From: Echinarachnius parma
Lineage: Eukaryota > Echinodermata > Echinoidea > Clypeasteroida > Echinarachniidae
Direction: 5' to 3'
DNA: 64,000 bases
Assembly: GCA_037951105.1 (NCBI GenBank)
Contig: JBAMJV010003112.1
Span: 124,001 to 188,000, forward strand
The notes below the pieces were generated by a model that saw nothing but the letters and a program-made list of their open reading frames with translations, searched no databases and was not told the DNA's origin. Below, in pieces: positions 31,830 to 43,904 of the stretch (its first letter is position 1; each line of letters starts with the position of its first letter). A program made the position numbers and the translations under genes.

Positions 31830-32204
31830 AGGGACTTAGTAACATTGTCCAAATCCTCAAAATAAAATTTTAATTATAGCGGTTCCCTCATACCTTGTTG
31901 TATTCGTCAATAAAATCATGGGACAGGTTTCGGTTTTTCAAATTTCCCTTTCGTTACAAAGATATGTACGATCGAAGTATTCAGATAAGAAAAACTCCCG
32001 TGGAGTTTTGAAACCGTGTACAAAGTGAGTGCAGTGAGTTAGTGAATATCACTTTGCATTTTCGCCCATTACTTGGCCATGCAATGTCCATTTGACTTGA
32101 AATTTTCACACAAGTATACCCTGTGGACATATGAGATAACAACAATATACATTGCATCAACCGTTCATCACTTTTGCACATGTCAACAAAGTTACTAGAT
32201 CCCT
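31830..32204. mobile_element. TTAA-flanked MITE, family B
   Basis: Ends AGGGACTTAGTAACATTGTC and AAGTTACTAGATCCCT are inverted, with TTAA at 31826-31829 and 32205-32208. Related copies lie at 43905-44288 and, inverted and internally deleted, at 44360-44547. Noncoding. Confidence 0.8.
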
Positions 32205-32559
32205 TTAAGGTTGCGTTTATATTTAGTTTTTTATTTCTTTTATTATTTTCTGTACATTTCTACATGATTGAATTTTCATTTGTACAGGGTTTGATATTAA
32301 AATGCCTACATATGCACGGTTCTGTGCACTTATTCCTCATTCAAAATCCTGTAAGAGTTATGTTGCTACGGTAACAATGATGATCTATGTAAATAAAAAA
32401 ATATTTATTTATTTTAAATCGTGATGTCCAGAGCTTCTTTGAATGACTTGAAAGTTCTTGGTTGTCTGGGTTGTGTTCGGTGACTGACTTGCATGTAATT
32501 GGGTGTTATTTACATGTGTGTAGAGGATAAAAAAGAGAAAAACAAAAATTATTTGTTAT

Positions 32560-32985
32560 CCAATAGTGGTGAAATGTGACGTCATCAAATTCTATTATTA
32601 GAATTTCTCAATTTGTACTTCATTTTCCGAAAGAACATACAAAATAATGTCCAAATGTCCAAAATAAATTGAATATGTTAAGTATTGGCTGAGATATGCC
32701 GATCCGAATGAATTTTAATTCAATGGGCAATCAGTGTTTTAATGATCTGGTTCATAAAGTTATGAACCAGAGCACTATAGCACTGTTTGCCTATTGCAAC
32801 AACAAACCATTCGAATGGGCATATCCCATGCCGTACTTTACATATTCAATTAATTTTCGACATTTGGACATTATTTGTTTGCTCTTTTGGAAAATTAAGT
32901 TAAAAGTGAGAAGAAAAAAAGAAAAAAATTGGATGACGTCATAGCTTCTGTACTCTATGGTCTGTAAACACTTGGTTGTCATGGT
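32560..32985. mobile_element. Palindromic MITE, family D
   Basis: Both halves carry, in inverted orientation, GACGTCA…ACTTCATTTTCC…CATACAAAATAATGTCCAAAT, and the middle reads CTGGTTCATAAAGTTATGAA. The whole element is close to a self-complementary hairpin. Partial or diverged copies are at 42740-42862 and 50935-51215. Confidence 0.65.
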
Positions 32986-33011
32986 AACAAGACCTGTACT
33001 TGATTTTGAGT

Positions 33012-33030
33012 GGGGGGGGGGGGGGGGGGG
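33012..33030. repeat. Poly-G run (about 19)
   Basis: An uninterrupted G homopolymer, one of many in the window. Confidence 0.9.
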
Positions 33031-33513
33031 CAGGGTTCATGTCACTCAATTTGTAAAACAATTTAGAAAAATAGTCTCTTTTTAACAATTATATGCTTTA
33101 TCTTTAATGCTGTAGTCTGTAAGAAATCGGTTACCATGGTTACCATAATAAGCGTTATTTTTTAATTGTTTTAATTTTGTATTCATTCAACAATATCTGA
33201 ACTTCAACTTCGTGTATGCTTGACAGATATGGGTCGTGTATTGAAGAAGGGATGACTATTATGAGTTTATGCGTTTGTGTGTGATTTGCATGCGCAGTGA
33301 GGAGAGAAGAAACTTGCAGAGAAGTTACACAATAGCAGAATTGGGGGCAAAACAGATTTGTTTCAATTAGCCGATTTTGACACTTAGGAGTGGAATTTCG
33401 GAAATTTGTTTGCATATCCAAAAACTATAGAGTTTGTACTTTCATTTGGTAGTGAAAACTCATGTTTGGTATTTTATGGCCTAAGGGCCCTTTTTACGCG
33501 TCGCGGCCCATTT

Positions 33514-34245
33514 TATATTATTCCGTATCAATATCATTCCATTTCATTAACATGCTGATCAATTCCTTTGTAAAAATATAGCACAATTAATATGTTTCAC
33601 ATGAACAAATATCTCTATACAATTATTTATATCAAGATTATGCAAACTTTAATGTTTAATCTGTATCGCTAATTCACTATCCATATCATTCAAATTATCA
33701 ACAATATTGAAACTGAACTTATTCTTATATACTCATTTTGTAATATATATTACAAAATATATACCTGAATTTAGTACAATTTAACATAAAATTGCTTACT
33801 CATAATGCATAGAAAGGGATTCATGGAATTATGCACGTAGTTCATTATCCAATGAATAATTATTTTAGAATATCTCATTCCCATAAACAATCTATACATG
33901 TGTAATTAACCACTATTTAGTTATATAAATTGAGTGGATGTATTTACATAATATGTTTATACAATACACACAATAAATACGAAAGCTAGTAGTATACATC
34001 TCAAATCAGTGCATATCATTATTTTAAGTAATTATAATTATTTTCTATTAAAATATAATCATGAAAACCAAAACTAAAGAACCAAAACCTTTGCGATATT
34101 GAAATGGAAATGACCAATTTATATCAAGTCATACAAATTAATTAAGTAATCAATTTCATAATTTATTTCCTGATTGAAGGTGGTTTACTTGAGAATAAAT
34201 TATATTTACTATTTTGATTCAATGTAGTACAGGATATAAGAATAA
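33514..34245. other. AT-rich, no gene
   Basis: Very AT-rich sequence with short palindromes such as GTAATATATATTAC. Nothing coding is seen. Confidence 0.45.
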
Positions 34246-34249
34246 TTAA

Positions 34250-34883
34250 AGGTATAGTGAAATCCCGGCTTTGATTCAGGGTTATAGCTTTAAATATGTG
34301 CCTATGTTGATATACCACACTCCTTAATTTGGGCAAAAAAGGTAAATATCATGCAACTTTTTTGCTTTTTTTCGCATCGGCGTTCCATGCTCCTAAAAAG
34401 TTATTTATAGCGGAGCGCGAATTTGCGCAAGTGCCACCCGGGTCATGACTTGCTAGTAAAACAAACTCGTTTTTGCTTGTAAATTAAGGCTTAACTGAAA
34501 ATGCCTAAGAAATTAATTGTAGCCGGATGCAGTAGAACATCTGAGTGTATATCGTCCATGATATAAACTTAAACAAATGCTTGCAAAGATTGAAACAAAT
34601 CGAAATAATATCTCTCTGTCAACGTGAGTATTGCACTCAGCGTGTACGTCTATGACAGAGCTTAACTGCGATTGTCTACATGAGACGTCACAAAGTTGAC
34701 GTCATTTTTCTTCGCCCGGACTCGATTTGTTTACGGGGGTTCCGAAAGTTAATTTACAAGTTGATTTTTTAATTTTACCTGGTTTTCCCACGAGGAAATA
34801 TGTTTTTATTAGTAATCTTCATGAAAATCTACCTTAGATACAGTAAAAAACAATTTGTATGTAGTTTTCTTGTCAGCCAACCT
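34250..34883. mobile_element. TTAA-flanked MITE, family C
   Basis: Starts AGGTATAGTGAAATCCCGGC and ends with the inverted TGTCAGCCAACCT, flanked by TTAA (34246-34249 and 34884-34887). A second copy at 37791-38465 is similar over its whole length but keeps an extra ~60 bp (CACATGCAGACCGCAACGCG region) that this copy lacks. Noncoding. Confidence 0.78.
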
Positions 34884-35421
34884 TTAATAGTACAACAAAC
34901 AATAAAACCATTTGAAACTAAGAGTACTACTTCAGGGCCGAATACAGCCTCAGATTCTATATTATCTATTTTTCATTCAATAGCTGAATTGAGTATGGAA
35001 TGAATGAGTTGGAAAACCGACTTGTTCTAGGCATCTGCGATTGCCACCTACGTGCACACCTAAGTTAATTGTAATTACAATGGAGCGGGTGTGAGGGATC
35101 GGCTACAATTGTGTGGGCTTTAGAAAGTGTCTTTTCCTCACAGATGTCTAAGTCGATCTCATCACGATTAATAGTTTTGCTGGCTCGTTTTGTTACCCTG
35201 CGCAGTTTGTCTTTATATTTTTGCTTGGCATTGTTGCACCAAAATGTACTATCTTGAGTGATGTGACTTTGGATTACAGATGTGTAAAACAGATACATAA
35301 TCCTCTCATTAACATGAACAACCTTGAGTTTGCGAAGAAAATACAATCTTTGGTTACATTTTACGAGTGTTGATTTCACTTGCTCTATAATGTTGTACAT
35401 TCTCAATAGATTCATCATTAA

Positions 35422-35986
35422 AGGGATAGTTGAGTTTTGGTAGAGAGGGCGCTACACATAATAACTTTTTGTGACATAATGAAAAACTGAATGTAAAATT
35501 TGAAAGAGCATAATATTGTAGTGACAGAATAAACTTTATTTGATCAAAATCGGTTCAGAAACGGCTGAAATATCCATAAACGTAACCATTTGTAATAAAT
35601 GTGGGGCCCCACAAATATTAGCTAATTTTGAACCAACCGTTACAAATTTTAAAAAAATGCTTCCTGTTTTCAAAAATTTGTAAAAGAAGTTTTTAAATAG
35701 TTGTTGATTATCTCTCTATCTAATCACTATTTTTTCGAACCTTCACATGCACAATATTTTATTTAAAATGGTTTAAACCAATTTCCTTTTAGAGAGCGCC
35801 ATCTTGAGTTTGAACGCCTCTCTTTGAATGATAAAAGGCTTTTTACTCGGTCGTTTGTTATTTTGAATTCCTTTCAAGCATGGTAGATTTATAACTATTA
35901 GTTTGTAATGTAATGGTGCAGGTTTTGGTTACTTAAATTCAGTTTGACCAAAACTGTACTCTCTTTACCAGAACTCAACTATCCCT
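35422..35986. mobile_element. TTAA-flanked MITE, family A, inside L2-like element
   Basis: 565 bp; ends AGGGATAGTTGAGTTTTGG and GAACTCAACTATCCCT; TTAA at 35418-35421 and 35987-35990. It lies within L2-like coding sequence, which shows directly that it is an insertion. Confidence 0.85.
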
Positions 35987-37790
35987 TTAATATCAATGTG
36001 AACATGTAAAGGATCACATTTATTTTTTAACCGAAAGTCAAATATCATCTCTTTTGTTTTATTAGGGTTTAACAGAAAATGGTTATCCTTAGACCATTTT
36101 TCAAAGGAGGAGATTGTGTTCTGGAATTTGTTCTTGTTTACTTTAATTAATCCTACAATTAATGTATCATCTGCATATTTCTAGATATGAACCGATGGAA
36201 AATCGGAGGTACGATCGTTTGTGAATAGAATAAACAGTCTTGAGGATAGAACATAGCCTTGTGGGGTCCCGGTGTTTGTAGTGAATTCCTTTCAGTCAGA
36301 GTTTCGTTTACTCTAACCCTCTGTGATCTCTCGTGTAGAAAGTCATTTATCCAAGGGATGAGAGATGGATTCACTTCTAGTTGCCTAAGTTTCTCAATCA
36401 ATTTATACGGTTGTAAAATGTTGAACGCGGAGGAGAAGTCTACAAACGTAGCTCTTACATAACACCTTGCCTTGTCTAAGTGTTGGTACATCGAGTACGT
36501 CAGCGCGAGAACCCATCATTAACCGATCGATGTGATTGATACGCAAATTGTTTCACATCGATGCGCTCGCGAATTGGACCAATCAGCTTCTATAGCACGA
36601 TTCTCTCCAAGTACTTCATCACAATGGACGTTAATGCAATTGGCCGAAAGTCGTTGTTTTCCTTCGGTCGTTTGTTTTTGGGCACGGGAGTAATGACGGA
36701 CGAATTCCAGCATGATGGGACATTTTTTCGTCTACAGACCTCTGGAACAGCGTGCAGTAAGGGACCGCGAGTTGCGATGAGCATTTCTGAAGAACTCGTC
36801 CGCTAACACCGTCCGGGCCAGAAGCCTTTCTGGGGTTGATCGCTTTGAACCTTTTCCGATTCATCTATGTCGAAGGGGCGGTCCACGAAGGAAGAGGCGC
36901 GTGTCTCTTTTAGTTGTTCATCGAGCGTATCGTCGAACTCGTTGGTTTCATAGCAGCTGGAAAATGAATTAAATTCGTTTGCCTTTGATTAGGGGTTATC
37001 CTCGTTGGCGAACGCGTTTTCTCGCTTTTTACTGGAATAATCCGTCATTACATGTAGGCATTTCCATGCATCTCTAGGATTGTTTGTATGACAAAATCTC
37101 CAAGTTTCTTTCCGTATTCTTTGGTTGCTCTACTAACTTCTCGTTTCATTTCACTTTTTAATTCCTTGACCTTATCATGGTTACCGAGTTAAAGGTTATC
37201 TTCTTTTCATTAACGATCGACTTTTTCTTCTTCTTCTGGTATACTGCCCAACGCCCCAGGGTAGGGGCCAACCGCGCAGGGTAGTTGCGCATATCTTGTT
37301 GGCGCGGAAGAGAGTCTGGTTTACTGGTTGCTTTGCTCGTGTGTTTGAGGTTGAATTGTTTGACTTAATCTTTTAATCTCTTTCGTGAACCATGGCTTGT
37401 TGTTTGGATAGATCGTGATTTCTTTAGAGCCAATGTGTAGGTTTTCACAAAAGGCTACATAATCATTAATCTATCAGTCGAGTTCGTATATGTCATCACA
37501 CGAGTTGTAGAACATATCCCAATCTGTGATTTCAAACGCCGTATTTAGTCATTCAACAGATTTGTCATCCCACTTGCGTATTGTCCGTTATAGGTTTTTC
37601 TAATTTTAGTTGTTGTCGATATGGTGTGGTGATCAGACACACCAAGACCCGGTCTCAAAAGGGCCTTGTACGCATTATGTATGGAACAATAGCATTTGTG
37701 TAAAGTATCCCCCCCCCCCTCCCCCCCTGGTAGCAAATTCAATATATTGCTGATAATGCGGCATATCGGTTTCCAAATGACATTGATTAA

Positions 37791-38465
37791 AGGAGGGGGG
37801 AAATTCCAGCTTTGATTCAGGTTCATAGCTTTAAATATGTGCCTTTATTGATATACCACACTCTTTTTTTCAAAGAAATCCTTAAGTTGGGAAAAAAAGG
37901 TAAATTTCATGCAACTTTTTTGCTTTATTTCGCATCGGCGTTCCATGCTCCTAAAAAAAGTCATTTATAGCAGAGCGGGAATGTGCGCACGTGTCACCCG
38001 ATTCATGACATCACATGCAGACCGCAACGCGGAGGAATGTGCATTGTTTACATGCAGAGCCTATGACTTGCTTGTAAAACAAACTCGTTTTTGCTTGTAA
38101 ATTGAGGTTTTACTGAAAATGCTTCAGAATTGCTAAGAAATGAATTGTAGCAGGATGCAGCTACACATCTGTGTGTATATCGTCCATGATATAAACCTGA
38201 ACAAATGTTTGCAAATATTGAAACAAATATATACTCAGCGTGTACGTCTATGACCGAGCTAAACTGCGATTGCCTGCAGGTGACGTCACAAAGATGACGT
38301 AATTTGTTGTTCGCCCGGGGTTCCGAAAGTGAATTTACAAGTTGATTTTTTTATTTTACCGGGTTTTCCCACGAGGAAAATATGTTTGTATTAGTAATCT
38401 TCATGAAAATCTACCTTAGATACAGTAAAACCCAATTTTGAGGCATTTTTCTTGTCACCATACCT
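37791..38465. mobile_element. TTAA-flanked MITE, family C, inside L2-like endonuclease
   Basis: 675 bp copy of the family at 34250. TTAA lies at 37787-37790 and 38466-38469. It splits the endonuclease coding sequence of the minus-strand L2-like element immediately after the ILDDF motif. Confidence 0.8.
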
Positions 38466-38689
38466 TTAAAGTCATCCAATATGATGACTGGTGCATCGGG
38501 AGAACGTGTTTCTAATTCATTTACTTGTTCTTGAATTACTTGTTTGGAGGACTTTTTGTCAGCATCAGATAGAATGTATACTAAGAGTAGATGTACTTAA
38601 GGAAATTCTCATGGGAACAAAAATGTATACACAAAAATCAAGAGCTCCTGATTGCATGCAACTGCTCGATACGGTACAGCGCCCTCATC

Positions 38690-40455
38690 ATGACATGAGT
38701 AGCCAAATCTTCTCTACACCAGCCCAATGTCTAAGGTCATTGACTCTCACCAGGGGATTTAGCATGGAATGTACGCTGACGACACTCATATTTATATGAC
38801 TCTTAAGCCTAACGCGAAGGATGACGCAGCTCGGAAACTGAGCAGTTGCCTTGAAGACATAAAGTCCTGGTGTTTGAACAACAGACTTTTCCTTAATGAA
38901 CGAAAATCTGAAATGATCCACATTACTTCCAAATTCAGAAAAACTGACGCTTTCCCTGACTTGGTTACATGGAGATGGTTTACTGAAGGGAAGTGAATAT
39001 GTACGAGACCTTGGTGTCATAATTGACACAAATCTTACATTTTCAGCAGCTTATTAAACACATATGTTATGATACAGTCACAAATGGTCCGATTTGGGCT
39101 ACGGGGCCCGTACGATGCCACTTTTAGGTGAAATGTTGCGGGAATCTTGCGGCGCCCACACGGGTGCCGTGGCCATCGTACGGTCGCCGTTGCATTTTTC
39201 CTCGCCGTACGATGTAAAAAATGCGTTTAACGCGGAGTTAAAACAAAAAATGCATCGTACGATGTTTTACTTGCCGTAAGCCCGTAGACGCATCGTAGAG
39301 AGCATCGCACGGGCACCGCAAGGGCATCGCACGGGCACAGCACGGACATCGCAGCCTTTTTTTCGAATATCGTACGATTTTGAGACTAAATATTTGACCA
39401 CTCAAATCGTACAGGTACCGTGGAGTCACCGTAAGAGTACCGTAAGACACCCGTACGGGCACTTAGTTTGTGTTCGCGGGGGCCGTGCGATTTATGTTTT
39501 ATTTTAAGACAAAGGTCATCGTACGGGGCCCGGAGAATATGTGACTGCTACTCTAAAATACCACAGACATCGTACGATATCACGATTTCCCCAAATCGTA
39601 GAAAATCCGCCGTAGGGAGAAAAATCGTACGGCGCCCAGACCATTTGTGACTGTAGCATAAGTCTGCATATTTTGGAATCTACAAAATTGGGAAAATTAG
39701 GAAACTACTTGTCCGATCAACAACCAAAAAATTAGCCCATGCCTTCGTATCCTCCCACCTTGATTATTGTAACTTGATTTTTGCTGGCCTTCCTCATTCA
39801 TACTTACTTCCACTTCAAAGAATACAAAATACTGCTGCAAGGCTTGTTACTCTCTCGAGAAAATTTGAGCATATAACCCCAATATTGCGTTCTGTTCATT
39901 GGCTTCCCATACACCATCGTATAACATTTAAAGTTCTGCTTTTGACTTACAAACTTCTCCATGGTCAAGCCCGTAAATATATTTCAGATTTGGTTTCCTT
40001 ACGTTGTTCTAGTTCTTCAAGACCTCTTCGATCATCATCAACCTTGCAGTTAACTCTTGGGCCTCGTACTGTTACAAGATATGGCGATCGAGCTTTTCAG
40101 TAATTGTCCCTATCCTTTGGAATACGTTAATAGCACATATTCAAAACAGCCATTCTCTCGACCAGTTTAAGACCTCGCTGAGAACGCACCTTTTTGATTT
40201 ATGAGTTATATTGTACACTGGCTCAGTTGTGAGTCGGTAAAAGAGGTGCACACCATTATATTCCGTGTATGTTTGATCTCATTTGTATCATTATGCATGA
40301 TTTGTTGGGGGGGGGGGGGGGGGGGGGAAGAATGGATTCATAATTTGTGTGTGTGTATTATAAGTTTTTGGTTGTAAATTGTAGGGCGACAAGGGTTCGC
40401 TTAGAAACAAACGTATTAAGCGCCCAATAAATGTTGTGTATTATTATTATTAATT
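38690..40455 (+). mobile_element. Second L2-like retrotransposon, 5'-truncated, split by a MITE
   Basis: Starts in the reverse transcriptase just before MYADDTHIYMTLKP (38769). It continues SWCLNNRLFLNERKSEMIHI and the RDLGVIID motif to 39065. It is interrupted by the CGTACG-rich MITE and resumes with SSHLDYCNLIFAGLP, LQRIQNTAARLV and SVHWLPIHHRITFKVLLLTYK (39720-40100). The 3' end is GCGCCCAATAAATGTTGTG followed by (TTA)n, a typical L2 tail. A poly-G run of about 19 sits in the 3' UTR (about 40308-40327). Confidence 0.82.
39075..39653. mobile_element. Tc1/mariner-type MITE rich in CGTACG
   Basis: TA flanks inverted ends CAGTCACAAATGGTC and GACCATTTGTGACTG, and the insertion splits an L2-like coding region. 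I count nine exact CGTACG hexamers within 580 bases (39109, 39177, 39206, 39256, 39371, 39452, 39520, 39571, 39626). Several sit inside the longer palindrome ATCGTACGAT. A block at 39300-39350 repeats GCATCGCACGGGCA. Noncoding. Confidence 0.85.
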
Positions 40456-41280
40456 CCAAAAAATAATAATGTGCTCAAACTATATTCTTGTCTCCATGAC
40501 AACCAACCTGGCAGCTCATCATTTATGTAAACTTATAAATCAAGCTGCCTGTTACAAGTGTTACTTTACACTTTCAAAAGCATGATCCATTTCAAGTCAT
40601 ATCAAACACCAACAAACAGAGCAGATTTGTCTTCATTTTGCAAAAGAACTTTAACAAAGTATAATTATGTTAAAAAAATTTACCTAACATTTGCTCCGTT
40701 CTATATTAATTTTGCATTTTGTATAACTTGTGTCCATGATAATTTGTGTTACTTTCTTTAATCTTCTCAATTCAAGTTCTTTTCAAAATCCTTACAGATT
40801 TGCATGTTTTCAGATCAAACTTAACATTACTCTTTTCACTGAAATCACAAACAATGGAAGCGATAAAGTTCCAACAAATATCATGGAATCACTGTTCTTA
40901 AATTTGTCCACTTTCCGCTATCCAAGTTCCTGCTGTTTAACTTCGAATTCGCACAGAGTAGTTCCTCAAATTGTATTCAAGGATCAGCTTCTTTTGCTTT
41001 CAACCAATGTACTGAACGTCAGCACACTGGCTGGAGAGTCCTTGTTCTCATGACAATGACACCCAAGTAGCGTCAATCTATGTCGTCCATGAGGATGATA
41101 CTTACAACGTCCATCTTGGCGTTCATGTCCACTATTTTCGCATTTGTGGACGACGACGCTTTTCTGTTCACTACCTTTGAACGATCGCGCTTTTATTAAC
41201 AAGACGTTATGAACGTCACATGTTTATCTGCCTTATAATTCCGTCCCGCACACGAACATGACAAAGACACATACACAAAC

Positions 41281-41320
<40 letters not shown>

Positions 41321-41880
41321 TACTTTTTTGCAATAACGTTTTATTCCTTTTATAATAAACTAATACTCATTATGATAACATGCACGCTACAAATACACGT
41401 GCTGCATGTTTACGTTACATTAACAACCGTGTAATAATTATTTTCACACTAAAAGCGAAACAAACATACCCATACAAATAATGTAGGTTATTTTCTAATA
41501 ACAGGATTGCTACATCCCTCGCCCTTCTCACATTACCCAGCCACGCACCCACACTCCAAACATCACACTACCTCACGTTATACTCATTTCCGGTACATCC
41601 TGGATTTTCGTTAAAAACAATTAAAGCAACATAATATTTACTTGTCCCCACTTGCGTAGGTGTAAACTCCATTTGGCTTTTTAAGGTAACCTTTTTCAAC
41701 TTCCTTGTTATCTATAATATTTTACTACTCTTCGTAACAGTGGAAGACCTCCTTGTATTATTTCAAAAATATATATTTATCAACAGGAAAAGTATTTCAT
41801 TATTTACATACCTAAATTCTACATAATTTTACTGGTAAACCCATTAATATTGAATTCCGATCCCGACTCTTTTTTAAAAT
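40456..41880. other. No supported gene; (CA)n microsatellite at 41283-41316
   Basis: The plus strand is open for about 107 codons at 40730-41053, but I recognise no domain and would not call it a gene. A CA dinucleotide repeat lies near the middle. Confidence 0.4.
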
Positions 41881-41899
41881 CTAACTGTTAATGACTAAC

Positions 41900-42530
41900 T
41901 ACTTCTGTCCAGAGTCATTGAACTTTTGAAAAATAAAAAAAATCAATGTAAATTAGTCTCCACCTTATCTTGACAAAAAGAACACGAATTATCTGATGTA
42001 AAAACAAATGTATCAAGAATTTCGTTTGTATAAATTGCCCCATGCAATGACTTAAACTGAAAATCTCTTTATCGTATACAATTTAACTTTCAAGCCGAGA
42101 AAATATAACGTTCAATTCTTCATGCGTAATATTAGTTTAACCAAGTCTATCCCATGTTTGTAGTCTGTTATCTTACTGTCTTATTGAAACTGTATCATAG
42201 GATTGCATATATATGTTCTTAATTTTGTCTTAAACAGTGTCTCTTTGTTACCTAAGATCTTTATTTTTTGATCAAATCTTTGACTAACAATTTCAATAAA
42301 CTAGTTATCTTTCCACTCCTTTGACATTGCCATAAAAATATCATAAATCCTAGGTAAACTTTGTATTCCCCGACCCCAAAATACGGAAATTTGTGTATTA
42401 TTTTCCATCATACATATCAATTACTCTACTTATACCTTTCTGAAATAAATCGCTTTAAAAAAAAATGCATTTCTTATACAGTGTCTATTATTGAATATAA
42501 CCCTTAAATTTCATCTTTCTCTAATCATAA
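41900..42530 (-). pseudogene. L1/Tx1-like retrotransposon remnant
   Basis: On the minus strand a short open run reads FQFKSLHGAIYTNEILDTF and then CSFCQDKVETNLH. This matches the C-terminal C-x2-C…H region that follows reverse transcriptase in L1/Tx1-type LINEs. Sequence upstream on the same strand is frameshifted but still shows fragments such as GSGNTKFT. Badly decayed. Confidence 0.5.
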
Positions 42531-42739
42531 TCATACCAAAATTTTAAGCGTCCACCATAATCCCTAGCAAAAGAAACAAAATATATTTTCCAAGCGGCTG
42601 ATGCCGAAAGGGTGGGTAGCGTCGCGTCGCGTCGCGTTGACTGGAACGCAACCATTCGTCCAAAGCCCCCCCCGGTTTTGCCGAAAGGGTGCGTTGGAAG
42701 TACTGATTTCCCATTGACAAAAGAAATCATTCCGATGGC

Positions 42740-42862
42740 ATATCTCAGCCAATTCTTAACATATTTAATTGATTTTTGGTATTTGGACATTATTTTTTAT
42801 GCTCTTTTGGTAAATGAAGTTCAAATTTGAACATTCAAAAAATAGATTGTTATGGCGTCATA
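42740..42862. mobile_element. Half of a family D MITE
   Basis: GCATATCTCAGCC, TTTGGACATTATTTTTTATG and ATGGCGTCAT match one arm of the palindromic MITE at 32560-32985. Confidence 0.5.
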
Positions 42863-42986
42863 TCTTGTTTACTCAATTTGCTCAAGAGTAAGCATCTAAG
42901 CCTTGGAATAGTTAACCTTCGGATTGAATTAATTTGTGTGTAATCGAAACTTGAAATGACACAAACCTGAATGATGATGATCAGAC

Positions 42987-43516
42987 CAGTGGCGTACCCA
43001 AGATTTTTTTCAAGGGGGGGGGGGGGGTATGTCGTCTGTCAAATTTCTGTAAGCAGGGAAGGGGGGGGGGGGGGGGGAAGAGTGGCCGTAGACAATTTTT
43101 GAAGCCGAGACCAAGTACATTTACATTTTCCGAGGTCGAGACTAAGACATTCACAAATTTTCGAGGCAGAGACTAAGACATTTTTCTAGAATTCTGTAAG
43201 CGGGAGGGGCGGGGGGGGGGGGGGGGATGGTGTCCGTTGAAAATGTTCGTAACCAAGACCAACAATGTTCCATATTTTTAAGGCTGAAACCAGGGTTCTT
43301 CGCAATTTTACAAAGCCGAGACCATGGGTAATGATGGTCGAGGCCGCTTAAATGGGGTCTCGAGACCAGCAACAAGTTGTAAAGAGGGGGTTGAACCCCC
43401 CCCCAAAAAAAAAACAAACAACAACAACAACAAACAAACAAAACAACAATCATTTTTGGTCAAGGGGGGGGGGGGGGGGTTGAACCCCCCAAACCCCTCC
43501 CCTGGGTACGCCTATG
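42987..43516. mobile_element. hAT-like non-autonomous element with G/C homopolymers
   Basis: Ends CAGTGGCGTACCCAAG and CTGGGTACGCCTATG are inverted. They are flanked by GATCAGAC (42979-42986) and GGTCAGAC (43517-43524), an 8-base target duplication with one mismatch, as expected for hAT elements. The interior contains four long G runs separated by GAGGTCGAGACCAAGACAT-like repeats. Noncoding. Confidence 0.8.
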
Positions 43517-43904
43517 GGTCAGACTCAAATTAGTTAATTCCGAAGGTAAACTATTCCAAGTCTGTAGATGTAGACTCTTTAGTAAATGTGCATTTTGATC
43601 AAATAGGCCCTTCATAAGTTTTATATACTTTTAGGGACACAATCAAACACACATGACTCGCAACTGAGATTTATTATAATACAACATTAACAAGGCGGTT
43701 GTACTAACCCATTTCCTGGAATGCGCGTTACGCGGTAAACTAGGGCGTGGGAATCGTACATCATACATTTTCAAACACAATAATAAGGCTCATATATCGA
43801 CTACGGTATAACATCCGAAGCACGCACGCGTTAGGCATCGGTTGAATAAATCAACCATGTGCTATAAAATCCCATCTTGTGGAAAAGTCGGTCTCTCATA
43901 ATAT

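Larger units (their letters stand above)
25534..33509. mobile_element. ~8 kb segment bounded by 29 bp terminal inverted repeats
   Basis: GGGCCGCGACGCGAGAAAAG followed by GGCCCTTAG (25534-25562) is matched in inverted orientation by 33481-33509, with two mismatches in 29. ATTT flanks both ends (25530-25533 and 33510-33513), a possible 4-base target duplication. The left edge directly follows the (CAAA)n tail of a retrotransposon. Inside are an RTE copy (26480-29200) and two MITEs, so about 4.5 kb belongs to the element itself. Minus-strand coding remnants at 29439-29562 and about 30230-30470 might be its own gene, but I cannot assign them to a superfamily. Confidence 0.6.
35065..38610 (-). mobile_element. 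L2-like retrotransposon split by two MITEs
   Basis: On the minus strand the element begins in the endonuclease (…SPDAPVIILDDF, about 38470-38590) and is interrupted by a family C MITE (37791-38465). It resumes with GLGVSDHHTI and TDWDMFYNSCDDI (about 37500-37680). Reverse transcriptase follows: INPRKASGPDGV, NDFRPIALTS, DFSSAFN, YADDT (36000-36870). A family A MITE (35422-35986) interrupts it again. It ends with the C-terminal region QRLYFLRKL…VADPSHPLH (35065-35400). Many stops and frameshifts make it an old copy. Confidence 0.8.

Noticed and set aside
40730..41053. 107-codon plus-strand open frame
   Set aside because: It has no recognisable domain, no convincing splice sites on both sides, and AT-driven composition.
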